Shown: one piece after another, positions 1-7,354 of the stretch | How positions within the stretch are numbered: position 1 is the first letter of the stretch | Layout of the letters: every line of letters starts with the position of its first letter | NCBI GenBank assembly: GCA_002346525.1 | Contig: DDZY01000213.1 | Coordinates: forward strand, 1-18,009 | Length of the DNA: 18,009 nucleotides | Source: Proteobacteria bacterium UBA2996 | Lineage (GTDB): Bacteria > Pseudomonadota > Gammaproteobacteria > Arenicellales > UBA868 | Direction: 5' to 3' | Position numbers and translations under genes: made by a program | The notes under the pieces: generated by a model | Databases searched by the model: none | What the model saw: only the letters and a program-made list of their open reading frames with translations | What the model was told of the DNA's origin: nothing

Positions 1-813
1 GGGGGAATGCTTCTCGGCCAAAAAATCAGCGATCGGGTTGCACAGATGCGCAATCTGCCTAAAGGCATAGATCAGCGAAGCGCATGCCGTCATCCTGATT
101 GGACAGGCCCAGATGACCTTGAAATTAAGATTTCTGAGTTGCGTGAGATCACCGACTGGCAGGTACCAATCTATGTCAAAGTTGGGGCTACTCGGACGTT
201 TTTTGACACCACCCTTGCGGTCAAGGCAGGTGCTGACGTAGTTGTAGTTGATGGAATGCAGGGCGGTACTGCTGCAACGCAAGATATTTTTATTGAACAT
301 GTCGGTATCCCTACGCTACCCGCAACAAGGCTTGCGGTTGAAGCCCTCAAAGAACTCGATATGCATCGCAAGGTTCAGTTAATTGTTTCAGGAGGTATTC
401 GTAATGGTGCGGATGTCGCAAAAGCCTTGGCTATGGGTGCTGATGCAGTCTCGATTGGAACAGCGGCGATGATCGCTCTTGGAGATAATAGTCCGAAGTT
501 TGAAAAAGAGTACAACGAGCTGGGCACTTCTGCCGGTTACTACGATGACTACCAAGATGGACTTGATCCATCGGGTATTTCAACCCAAGACCCTGTGTTG
601 TCTAGCCGGCTTGATCCGGAACTCGGTGGACGCAAGATAGCGAATTACCTTAACTGTATGACGTTGGAGTTGCAAACATTGGCACGCGCCTGCGGTAAGA
701 GCCATGTTCATAACCTCGAGCCCGAAGATATGGTCGCACTGACCATTGAGGCAGCCGCTATGGCCAAAATACCATTAGCAGGAACGGACTGGGTGCCTGG
801 GCAAAACTTTTAA
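1..813 (+). CDS. Glutamate synthase large-subunit-like protein, MgsC/GlxD type, 5'-partial
   Basis: The reading frame is open from the first base, so the window begins inside the gene; about 270 C-terminal residues are present, whereas I expect roughly 440 for the family. The protein resembles the FMN-binding synthase domain of glutamate synthase, in the branch that includes subunit C of N-methylglutamate synthase (MgsC) and GlxD. Visible marks are the barrel segments IYVKVGA, ADVVVVDGMQGGTAAT (phosphate/FMN loop region), LIVSGGIRNGADVAKALA and GADAVSIGTAA. In glutamate synthase a cysteine-rich 3Fe-4S motif follows the GTAA segment; here it is replaced by a GDNSPKFEKEYNELG-type insert. Partner subunits (MgsA, MgsB) would lie upstream, outside the window, so I cannot tell N-methylglutamate synthase from another GlxD-like amidotransferase partner. 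Family assignment is firm; the exact substrate is inference. Confidence 0.85.
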   Translation, partial: GGMLLGQKISDRVAQMRNLPKGIDQRSACRHPDWTGPDDLEIKISELREITDWQVPIYVKVGATRTFFDTTLAVKAGADVVVVDGMQGGTAATQDIFIEHVGIPTLPATRLAVEALKELDMHRKVQLIVSGGIRNGADVAKALAMGADAVSIGTAAMIALGDNSPKFEKEYNELGTSAGYYDDYQDGLDPSGISTQDPVLSSRLDPELGGRKIANYLNCMTLELQTLARACGKSHVHNLEPEDMVALTIEAAAMAKIPLAGTDWVPGQNF

Positions 814-823
814 CCCATCTGTA

Positions 824-886
824 ATCGACTAATTACAAGAGTCGATATGCCAGTATAGTTAGCCTAGGGCATTATCATGCGCTAGG
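824..886. other. Two small inverted repeats downstream of the MgsC-like gene
   Basis: ATCGACT (824-830) pairs with AGTCGAT (840-846) around a 9-base loop, and CCTAGGGC (863-870) pairs with GCGCTAGG (879-886) with one mismatch. Neither is followed by a T-tract, so they are not classic intrinsic terminators, though they could stabilise the 3' end of the transcript. The rest of the 814-1032 gap shows nothing I can name. Confidence 0.3.
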
Positions 887-1032
887 TCATATTGTTGGTC
901 GGACGATGTTGTTTGTTAGGCCGATGCCATAATCTCACAGCTTGCCATGAATCCTCGACAACGTTTTCCGAGGTGTGTTGTTAGTGGTAGAAATGTGAAG
1001 GTATACACGAGACTCATCAGAGCATAGTAAAT

Positions 1033-2244
1033 ATGAATGATTCTGCGAGCCAGATTCGATGCGACAACGATCTGAAACTATACGAGCAACTGCTTGCCCA
1101 TCCGGAAGTGAGTCGGGTGCGTGAGGCGGTAGAAAAGCAAGAAGAGAATCGCAAGGGCCCCGGGGTTCGCCGGCATCTGCTCAGTACTTCGGTGCGGCTT
1201 AGTCGCTCCATGTCGGGAGCGCTGCATGAAATGGCAGATCGTTGCCAGGAGCGTCTTGGCATTGAAAGCAGACTGGAACTTTATGTGTATTCTGCGCCCC
1301 AGTTCAATGCCGCCTGTTTTAAGCCCGAGGATGGACGTGTCTACATCATGTTCTCGTCGTCTTTGCTGGAGGCGTTTTCCGACCAGGAGCTGCTTTTTGT
1401 CATGGGCCATGAACTGGGACACCATGTTTACCGCCATCACGATATTCCGATTGGCTACATGCTGCGTGGTAAGACGCGCCCGCCTGCATCCTTGGCGCTC
1501 GATCTGTTCACCTGGTCGCGTTATGCCGAAGTTTCTGCCGACCGGGCTGGTGCCTACTGTGCGGAGGATCTTCCCAGCGTGGCGAGGGCGCTCTTCAAGC
1601 TTGCCTCTGGATTGAGTGATGACACGGTAGTGCAGTTTGATCTTGATGAATTCCTGCGCCAGGTAGACGATATGCTGGCTCTCGGTGAACAACCCGGGCA
1701 GGGGGCGCCAATGCAGGACTGGTTCTTGACTCATCCGTTTAGTCCGTTACGGGTAAAGGCATTGACGGTCTTTGACCGTTCGATACTCATGCGCCCTGAC
1801 GGTATCGATAAACATGATCTTGAAGAGCAGGTGCAGACCGTCATGGGTTTGATGGAACCTGACTACCTTAAGGGAAAAACAGACGCGACTCGGGCCATGC
1901 GCAACCTTTTCGTTGCGGGAGCCGTTGCTGTTGCAGATGCGGATCAAGGGATTTCTGATAAAGAGCAAAAAGCCCTGGAAGAATTTCTGGAGGAGGGTTA
2001 TGCGCTTGAAAAACTCGATCCGCAGCGTTTGCGGGAGTTGCTGCCAAAGCGTATTGACGCCGTCCGAGAGAAGGCGAGTATTTCGCAGCGTATGCAGGTC
2101 GTACGAGACCTGTGCCTGGTTGCTGGGGTCGAGCAGCCCGTGGCCGAAGCTGAGAGCAGGCTGCTGGAGGACATTGCCAAGGGTTTGGAGTTACCCGTAG
2201 ATTTCGTCAATCAGTGTCTGGAGGCGTCGCCGGAGTTGGATTGA
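1033..2244 (+). CDS. Soluble M48-family metalloprotease with C-terminal TerB-like domain
   Basis: This 403-residue protein is a zinc metallopeptidase of the M48 family. The zinc motif HELGHH has H126 and H130 as ligands and E127 as catalytic base; the third ligand is probably E166 in the AEVSAD segment, as usual for M48. The later LTHPFSPLR segment (about 232-240) is also typical. I see no transmembrane helices or signal peptide, unlike HtpX or Ste24, so it should be cytoplasmic. Residues ~285-400 form an alpha-helical region beginning MRNLFVAGAVAVADADQGISDKE, which resembles the acidic TerB/tellurite-resistance fold. The substrate is unknown; M48-TerB proteins are usually taken to be quality-control or stress peptidases. 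The start ATG has only a weak ribosome binding site. Its 3' end overlaps the convergent ferredoxin gene by 38 bases. Confidence 0.9.
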   Translation: MNDSASQIRCDNDLKLYEQLLAHPEVSRVREAVEKQEENRKGPGVRRHLLSTSVRLSRSMSGALHEMADRCQERLGIESRLELYVYSAPQFNAACFKPEDGRVYIMFSSSLLEAFSDQELLFVMGHELGHHVYRHHDIPIGYMLRGKTRPPASLALDLFTWSRYAEVSADRAGAYCAEDLPSVARALFKLASGLSDDTVVQFDLDEFLRQVDDMLALGEQPGQGAPMQDWFLTHPFSPLRVKALTVFDRSILMRPDGIDKHDLEEQVQTVMGLMEPDYLKGKTDATRAMRNLFVAGAVAVADADQGISDKEQKALEEFLEEGYALEKLDPQRLRELLPKRIDAVREKASISQRMQVVRDLCLVAGVEQPVAEAESRLLEDIAKGLELPVDFVNQCLEASPELD

Positions 2245-2434
2245 CATCCGGGTCTATCTGTATGGCGCCGGAGGGGCACTGATCCACCAGAGCCTCCGCG
2301 CGTTGGTTGGGTAGGATCGGTGCACTGATGACAGTCGATGTGCCGGTGTCGTCATCCACTCGAAATATTTCGGGCTCAAGTAGTTCGCACTGGCCAACAC
2401 CGATACAAAGGTCTGCATCTACACAAAGGCGCAT
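2207..2434 (-). CDS. P450-associated ferredoxin (3Fe-4S or 4Fe-4S type)
   Basis: A 75-residue ferredoxin of the small single-cluster class that feeds electrons to bacterial cytochromes P450. Cluster cysteines are C10, C16 and C53 (the last in DQCPSGAI), while the place of the fourth ligand in the first loop (CxxXxxC) is V13. This CxxXxxC...CP arrangement is the type seen in actinobacterial P450 partner ferredoxins, which hold a 3Fe-4S cluster or a 4Fe-4S cluster with an unusual ligand. C4 is an extra cysteine. The segment around residues 65-75 is a proline- and aspartate-rich tail. It lies 8 bases after the P450 stop codon, so the two genes are almost certainly co-transcribed and form a redox pair. 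No ferredoxin reductase is encoded nearby, so one must be supplied from elsewhere. Confidence 0.92.
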   Translation of the reverse strand: MRLCVDADLCIGVGQCELLEPEIFRVDDDTGTSTVISAPILPNQRAEALVDQCPSGAIQIDPDVNPTPATPPDTD

Positions 2435-2442
2435 CGCGTCAG

Positions 2443-3681
2443 TTACATGACCTCCATCTCGACGGACAGGATGCCATGGATAAAGTTAGAGGCAACTCGT
2501 TCAGCCGCACCTACCTGACGCAGGGCAAGTTTCCGATTCAACATCTCTTCCAAAAGAATTCTGATCTCCATACGCGCAAGAAACGCACCGAGACAGAAAT
2601 GCGGTCCCCCGCCCCCAAAAGAAAAATGGGGATTCGTCTCACGGCTGACATCAAAGTCAAACGGGTGATCATAAACCGCAGGGTCGCGATTTGCTGCCGG
2701 GTACCACATGACGACTTTATCCCCCCGAGCTATTGGCGTACCTGACAACTCGGTATCATCAGTTGCGGTCCGACGCATGTGCAGGACCGGCGTTGCCCAG
2801 CGAAGTAGTTCCTCAATGGCAGGCGCACAGATTTTTCCGTCGGATTCAAGACGTTTCCATTGATCGGGAAATTCGGAGAAGGCCATCGCCCCGTGAGCAA
2901 TGGCGGTGCGTGTGGTCTCATTTCCGGCAAAAACCAGCACGTGAAACAGGTTACGGTACTCTGCCGCTGACAACCGGTTACCGTCTTCTTCTGCCATGAC
3001 CAGTTGTGTCACGACATCGTCTTTCGGATCGGATTTGCGCTTGGCCCCGAGTTGCTCTCCATATTCAAAGAGCGCATGGCTGGCAGGTGATCCGAAGGGA
3101 AGCAGACGCAGATCAGTAGTATTCCCGAAAGTATCGGCGGCAAGGGAGGGTTGATCTGTGGTGCCCTCGACCAGATAGTTAGACAGTTCGACCAGATAAT
3201 CAGCGTCACTGACGGGGACCCCAAGAACCGAAAGGATGACGCGTATAGGCAGCGGCGCCGCGACCCTGCCCACCCAATCACCCCCGCCTGCGTGCTGAAA
3301 GTCATCCAACAGTTCGCAGGCAATCTCGCGGGTAACGTTCTCCCACAGATTAATATTTCGGGGTGTGAATGCCTTGCTGACAAGGCGGCGAAGGCGCGTA
3401 TGATCGGGCGCATCGGTATCAATAATTGAACGTCGGGCCTCGAGAGCATCTGCCTCAAGGTCCCACAGATTGGTGTGTCCCACAGCTGACGAGAAAAGCT
3501 TTGGTTGCTTGGAAACCGTTTTGGTATCGGCGTGTCGACTGACGACCCAGAACCCCCCATCCTGATACGGGTGCCACAGCAGGCCCGGATGAGCCATGAT
3601 TTCACTGAACTGGCTGTGCGGAATCCCCTCCAGATAGATTGTGGAGCTTACGATATTGGGTGATGTCGCCGGAGAAGCCAT
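2443..3681 (-). CDS. Cytochrome P450 monooxygenase
   Basis: A soluble bacterial class I cytochrome P450 of 412 residues, the usual length. The heme-binding loop FSFGGGGPHFCLGA contains the proximal ligand C363; the I-helix oxygen-activation motif AGNETT is at 252-257 with the acid/threonine pair; the K-helix ExxR is E291-R294 (EELLRWATP). The C-helix segment DTDAPDHTRLRRLVSKAFTPR (about 88-108) is also canonical. The FGGGGPHFCLGAxLAR signature is common in the CYP124/125/142-like and related groups that hydroxylate terpenoid, steroid or fatty-acid chains, so a lipophilic substrate is plausible, but I cannot name it. It is followed at 8 bases by its ferredoxin and preceded, across 140 bases, by an alcohol dehydrogenase that might oxidise the hydroxylated product. 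The ribosome binding site is weak. Confidence 0.95.
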   Translation of the reverse strand: MASPATSPNIVSSTIYLEGIPHSQFSEIMAHPGLLWHPYQDGGFWVVSRHADTKTVSKQPKLFSSAVGHTNLWDLEADALEARRSIIDTDAPDHTRLRRLVSKAFTPRNINLWENVTREIACELLDDFQHAGGGDWVGRVAAPLPIRVILSVLGVPVSDADYLVELSNYLVEGTTDQPSLAADTFGNTTDLRLLPFGSPASHALFEYGEQLGAKRKSDPKDDVVTQLVMAEEDGNRLSAAEYRNLFHVLVFAGNETTRTAIAHGAMAFSEFPDQWKRLESDGKICAPAIEELLRWATPVLHMRRTATDDTELSGTPIARGDKVVMWYPAANRDPAVYDHPFDFDVSRETNPHFSFGGGGPHFCLGAFLARMEIRILLEEMLNRKLALRQVGAAERVASNFIHGILSVEMEVM

Positions 3682-3779
3682 TTTGCTTTAACTGTGCTCC
3701 GTCAGCCGCTGTCGTTCCCAATCGCTGACCGCATCAGGGTCAGGATTATGTTCAGTGGCATGGCTCACCCCGTTGGCCG

Positions 3780-3789
3780 CCTCGCGAGG
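3780..3789. repeat. Perfect 10-bp palindrome CCTCGCGAGG between ADH and P450 genes
   Basis: A perfect palindrome in the 140-base gap (3682-3821) between the alcohol dehydrogenase stop and the P450 start. It could be an operator or chance; nothing else in the gap is recognisable as a promoter or terminator. Confidence 0.25.
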
Positions 3790-3821
3790 ATGGGAGATTT
3801 GAAAACGGTTCATCTAATCGA

Positions 3822-4790
3822 TCAGGGAATAAGCACAATGCGGCCTGCGACCTGTCCTTCCCGAAGTCGGTTGTGTGCATGCTGTGCATCAGTTAATGGC
3901 AGCGTCTCGACCGAGGGCATGATCGAGGGCTCCCGTCGGGCAAGATCGAGCAAGTCGTCCATCTGCTGGCGTGTGCCCCAGAAACTGGTCATGAATCGTG
4001 CTTCTGGCGGTACTTTACCAAGGCCGAAGTTCGTCTGGCCCCCGCCGAGGCCTACAACAATGATCATGCCTTTGCGGGCTACCGTACCCGCGGCAGTCGC
4101 AAGGGTTGTATCCGATCCAATGAAGTCAATAATGAGGTCGCAGGGCGCGATGTCTTCATCTGGTCCAATCGCCTCGTCTGCGCCGAATTCAAGGGCTCTC
4201 GATCTTTTGTCTTCAGCAACATCAAGGGCAATGACCTTTGCATCGGTGAGAAGCCGCAGATAGCGGATGGCATATTGACCGAGGCCGCCGACCCCGATTA
4301 GAAGAACTCTTCCCTGACGCTGCATGGGTGCCAAGGCCTTTCTGCCGTGATCAACCGCCCGGTAGGCGGTCAGCCCGCCGCAGGCCAGTGGTGCAGCGGT
4401 GATGGGATCCAGATCACCAAGCGGGGCGAGATATTTTCGATCGGGAACAAACATACGATCGCAGTACCCGCCGTTTGTAAACAACCCGGCCTCACTGGAA
4501 TTTGCACAGATCATTTCGTCGCCATCGGCACATTGCGGGCATGCACCGCACCCCCAGGGGGCGTAAAGCAGGACGGGGCCTAATTCGGGGTGGACACCGG
4601 CGACCTCATGACCTAAGACCAGCGGCAGGGGGCTTGGGAACTCGCCATCGACGACATGCAGGTCAGAATGGCAGACTCCGCAGGCAGTAATCTCGATGAT
4701 CTCGCCTTCACCTCCCCGCAGGACAGGATCAGGGTAATTATCCTCAACGACAAGCGTTTGCTGGATTCCGGGAAGAACGACCGCACGCAT
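3822..4790 (-). CDS. Zinc-dependent alcohol dehydrogenase (MDR family), with internal shortening
   Basis: A medium-chain zinc alcohol dehydrogenase that should interconvert an alcohol and its aldehyde or ketone with NAD(H). Catalytic zinc ligands are probably C40 (CGVCHSD), H61 (GHE) and C136 (PLACGGLTAY); the four structural zinc cysteines C81, C84, C87 and C95 are all present. The Rossmann motif GVGGLG is at 166-171, and D190 at the end of the second strand (KVIALD) favours NAD over NADP. At 322 residues it is about 12-20 short: after GHEVAGVHPELGP the sequence jumps straight to VLLYAPWGC, so the loop and GDxV strand normally found between these are missing. The frame is intact. The gene lies 22 bases after the methyltransferase stop codon and presumably acts with the P450 on the same substrate. 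Family sure, substrate unknown. Confidence 0.92.
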   Translation of the reverse strand: MRAVVLPGIQQTLVVEDNYPDPVLRGGEGEIIEITACGVCHSDLHVVDGEFPSPLPLVLGHEVAGVHPELGPVLLYAPWGCGACPQCADGDEMICANSSEAGLFTNGGYCDRMFVPDRKYLAPLGDLDPITAAPLACGGLTAYRAVDHGRKALAPMQRQGRVLLIGVGGLGQYAIRYLRLLTDAKVIALDVAEDKRSRALEFGADEAIGPDEDIAPCDLIIDFIGSDTTLATAAGTVARKGMIIVVGLGGGQTNFGLGKVPPEARFMTSFWGTRQQMDDLLDLARREPSIMPSVETLPLTDAQHAHNRLREGQVAGRIVLIP

Positions 4791-4812
4791 AAGATAGAGA
4801 CCGGAGTCCGGG

Positions 4813-5958
4813 TTACGGCTGATCAGCGGTTTTTTTGACCGCTAGATAGCAGTGGACGTAATCCATGGCATGGCCACTGGGGTCTGAGGCTACCCGATCC
4901 TCATAGCGCTGATAGAACATGTCTACGATCTGATGTCGCTCCTCCATCGGGCGAGCTTCGTTAAGGCCGCTTAAGAAAACAGCCTCGCTCCACGATCTCA
5001 GGGTGGGGACGTAACTTTCTGCAAATTCTCTTGCCGACATGGCACTTCCCGTTTCGTCAAATGCTCTGCGATAAGGACAGCCCACGACGCCGGTTTTCGC
5101 TGAAACGAGTCTCAAACCTGCCTGATAAACCGGTGAGTCATTATCCTTGAATGGCGCACAGAATTCCTCAACCGTCCGATAGTACTGGGGAAAAGAGGTA
5201 TTGACGAATTCGGCTTGGGAGATCATACCCTCGTCACACATCTGTCTCCAAATGCCAGCAAAGGTATCGAACATATTGAAACCGCCGGTGTTGCCAAGGT
5301 AACGACCTTGTTCGTCAATACCAAAGTTCAGCATAACGAGCCGTCCCCCTGGCCGTAATTCTTTGGCGCGAGCGACAAGAAGATCATTCCAGTTTTGCCG
5401 CGCCTGTTCGGCGTAGGCGACCAACGTCCTCCCGCTTGCACCCACCATGTGAACATGATTTTCGATGGGGCACGGCTTTTCCGAGATATAGTGCATCGCC
5501 GTAGCCGAGAATCCGATGTCCAGTGACGCGTCGGGCAGGAGTTGCTTATGAAAACCAATGCCGCAGGCGTTCACATAAACATTCTCAATGTCTGTGAGGT
5601 ACGTATTCGACGTCAACGAGCCAAACCCAAGCAGGTTTTTGAAAAGAGCGCTGAAGTCATTGCTCGGTAAGTCGGTATAGCTGACCTGAATCTGAGTACC
5701 AGGGAATCGTTCGCGGATCCGTTCGATACACTTTCTCAAGGCACTTTCGGAGGTGCCGCCATCAGCCGCGCCAAAGTCAGCGAGGGTTACCGGCATCCCT
5801 TTACCCGGACGGCTGATCGCGTCGGCAGCCTCTACAAGCATGCCGGCGGCATTATCAATCACATCCTTGGCGCCGCGGGTGCGTTGGCTGTAGTAGCCTC
5901 CGCCCTTCATCGCCATCGTGCGCGCGGTGCCTTGGGCTGCTTCTCGGGGTTTTGCCAT
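4813..5958 (-). CDS. SABATH-family S-adenosylmethionine-dependent carboxyl methyltransferase
   Basis: The protein matches the SABATH (Methyltransf_7) fold, best known from plant enzymes that methylate the carboxyl group of salicylate, jasmonate, indole acetate, gibberellins or farnesoate. Family marks, numbered from the chosen start: the N-terminal MKGGGYYSQRTRGA segment (about 17-30), the SAM-binding loop LADFGAADGGTS (about 59-70), the IGFSATAMHYIS segment (about 148-159, equivalent to the plant FHSSYSLHWLS) and RAKELRPGGRLVMLNFG. From this start the protein has 381 residues, the normal family length; an upstream in-frame ATG at 6057 would add 33 unconserved residues and is less likely. It is the first gene of a minus-strand set with alcohol dehydrogenase, P450 and ferredoxin, so the product may be the methyl ester of an oxidised lipophilic acid. 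Substrate is unknown. The family is uncommon in bacteria as far as I know. Confidence 0.85.
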   Translation of the reverse strand: MAKPREAAQGTARTMAMKGGGYYSQRTRGAKDVIDNAAGMLVEAADAISRPGKGMPVTLADFGAADGGTSESALRKCIERIRERFPGTQIQVSYTDLPSNDFSALFKNLLGFGSLTSNTYLTDIENVYVNACGIGFHKQLLPDASLDIGFSATAMHYISEKPCPIENHVHMVGASGRTLVAYAEQARQNWNDLLVARAKELRPGGRLVMLNFGIDEQGRYLGNTGGFNMFDTFAGIWRQMCDEGMISQAEFVNTSFPQYYRTVEEFCAPFKDNDSPVYQAGLRLVSAKTGVVGCPYRRAFDETGSAMSAREFAESYVPTLRSWSEAVFLSGLNEARPMEERHQIVDMFYQRYEDRVASDPSGHAMDYVHCYLAVKKTADQP

Positions 5959-6129
5959 ACTGGGCTCTGAGTCCGGTTTGTTACACTGGCTGATGAGGTT
6001 TTGGAAGTTGGGAGGAGGTATGCACTTCAAACTCTCCCAGCCAAAAACCCCATCCACTGACCTATTTAGCGATCTGTAGACTGCGTAATTTTATCCCTGT
6101 AATTTGAGAATAGTTGAATTGAAACCCTA

Positions 6130-6158
6130 TTGTCATTCGGGGATATAGTTGCGATACT
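6130..6158 (+). promoter_or_regulatory. Candidate sigma-70 promoter for the TRAP operon
   Basis: TTGTCA (6130-6135, one change from TTGACA) and GATACT (6153-6158, four of six to TATAAT) stand 17 bases apart, the optimal spacing. Transcription would begin near 6165, giving a leader of about 67 bases before the dctP start. Predicted by eye only. Confidence 0.5.
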
Positions 6159-6219
6159 AGTGCGAGCCTGCGTCAGAATACTGCGGCGGGCAGGTGGTGT
6201 ATGAATGACTAACCTAGTT

Positions 6220-6227
6220 GAGGAGGA
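6220..6227 (+). promoter_or_regulatory. Strong ribosome binding site of dctP
   Basis: GAGGAGGA stands a few bases before the ATG at 6232. It is among the strongest Shine-Dalgarno sequences in the window and fits high production of a binding protein. Confidence 0.75.
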
Positions 6228-6231
6228 ATAA

Positions 6232-7326
6232 ATGGAAAGACGCGATTTTCTAAAAAAAGCGGGAGCAGGAACAGCGGTTGCAGCTGGCACCCTGGCAGCT
6301 CCTGCAATCGCCTCACAGAGCCGTGAGATGACGATCGTCTCGACCTGGCCACGTGACTTCCCGGGTCTGGGTATCAGTGCCCAGCGCCTGGCCGCCCGTA
6401 TCACCGAACTTAGTGAAGGCCGGATCAATACAACCTACTACGCTGCAGGTGAAAAGGTCGGTGCCTTCGATAGTTTCGATGATGTGGTGTCGGGTAACTC
6501 GCAGGCCTATGTCGCTGCGGACTACTACTGGAAAGGTAAGCATCCTGGGTTTGCCTACTTCACCAGTGTGCCATTCGGCATGACCACGGTGGAGTGGAAT
6601 GCGTGGATTAAATTTAAGGGTGGCCAGGCGCTGTGGGATGAAATCTCCGGCGAGTTTGGTCTTAAGGCCCTGGCATGTGGGGCGACCGGGACCCAGATGG
6701 GTGGCTGGTTCAACAAGGAGATCAACTCGGCTGATGATCTCAAAGGTCTCAAGATGCGTATCCCGGGTCTTGGCGGTGACTGTATGGCCATGCTTGGCGC
6801 ATCACCGGTTTCCCTGCCGGGTGGTCAGATCTACGAAAACCTGGTCTCCGGTGCTATCGATGCGACCGAGTGGGTCGGTCCGTATAACGACTACTTCATG
6901 AAGTTTTATGAGGCGGCTAAGTACTACTACTATCCTGGGTTCCATGAGCCGGGCGGTGGTCTTTCCTTCGGCATGAATGCTTCCTGGTGGGGTTCCCTCA
7001 GCAAATGGGAGCAGGCAATCCTGACGGCAGCCTGTATGGAAGAACATGCGGCGCAGTACGAAGAATGCCAAGCTAACAATGGTGAATATCTTTCAAAGAT
7101 GGTCAATGAGCACGGTGTGGTGCTGAAAGAGTTCTCTGAAGATACCTACGATAGCTTTGGTGAAGCAGCTGCAGAGGTCTTTGAAAACGTGCGTGACCAC
7201 AGCGCGCTCGCCAAGAAGATCAACGACGAATTCCAGGCTAACCTCAGGGAGTTGGGTGCCTGGCAGAAGATTGCTGAGGTGGCTTTCTCTAACCAGAGAA
7301 ACCGGGTGCTCGGAATCGGCGAGTAA
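6232..7326 (+). CDS. dctP: TRAP transporter substrate-binding protein, DctP/TakP type, Tat-exported
   Basis: A periplasmic solute receptor for a tripartite ATP-independent transporter. The N-terminus RRDFLKKAGAG followed by a hydrophobic stretch and APAIAS is a twin-arginine (Tat) signal with likely cleavage near residues 28-30. The mature part fits the DctP fold of the TakP or mannitol/chloroaromatic branch: KMRIPG carries the conserved carboxylate-binding arginine R176, and SGAIDATEWVGPYNDY (about 207-221) is the hallmark of the TakP group, which binds small monocarboxylates such as 2-oxo acids, with metal help in TakP. Q155, E213 and W214 sit where I recall ligand or cation contacts in TakP. 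The ligand cannot be fixed by eye; sulfonated or short organic acids suit the downstream enzymes. An intrinsic terminator follows directly, separating it from the permease genes. Confidence 0.95.
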   Translation: MERRDFLKKAGAGTAVAAGTLAAPAIASQSREMTIVSTWPRDFPGLGISAQRLAARITELSEGRINTTYYAAGEKVGAFDSFDDVVSGNSQAYVAADYYWKGKHPGFAYFTSVPFGMTTVEWNAWIKFKGGQALWDEISGEFGLKALACGATGTQMGGWFNKEINSADDLKGLKMRIPGLGGDCMAMLGASPVSLPGGQIYENLVSGAIDATEWVGPYNDYFMKFYEAAKYYYYPGFHEPGGGLSFGMNASWWGSLSKWEQAILTAACMEEHAAQYEECQANNGEYLSKMVNEHGVVLKEFSEDTYDSFGEAAAEVFENVRDHSALAKKINDEFQANLRELGAWQKIAEVAFSNQRNRVLGIGE

Positions 7327-7354
7327 GTCGAACCAATCTTCATAAGATGAGCAC

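Larger units (their letters stand above)
5959..6231. promoter_or_regulatory. Divergent intergenic region between methyltransferase and TRAP binding-protein genes
   Basis: This 273-base region separates the leftward methyltransferase set from the rightward TRAP set and must hold the promoters of both. The rightward promoter candidate and ribosome binding site are listed separately. I could not pick a convincing leftward promoter. If the methyltransferase starts at 6057 the region shrinks to 174 bases. Confidence 0.6.

Noticed and set aside
1078..1734. Antisense frame opposite the M48 gene
   Set aside because: Overlaps the zinc-motif coding region of a certain gene and has no recognisable domain.
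3694..4263. Plus-strand frame over the P450-ADH gap and ADH gene
   Set aside because: Mostly antisense to the alcohol dehydrogenase, arginine- and serine-rich, and without a ribosome binding site.
4825..4843. AGCGGT/ACCGCT inverted repeat with a T-run, considered as a terminator
   Set aside because: The run lies in the loop rather than after the stem, and the site is within the 3' coding end of the methyltransferase gene.
5959..6057. Upstream ATG for the methyltransferase, adding 33 residues
   Set aside because: The added residues are not family-like, and from 5958 the length (381) already matches the SABATH family; kept only as an alternative.
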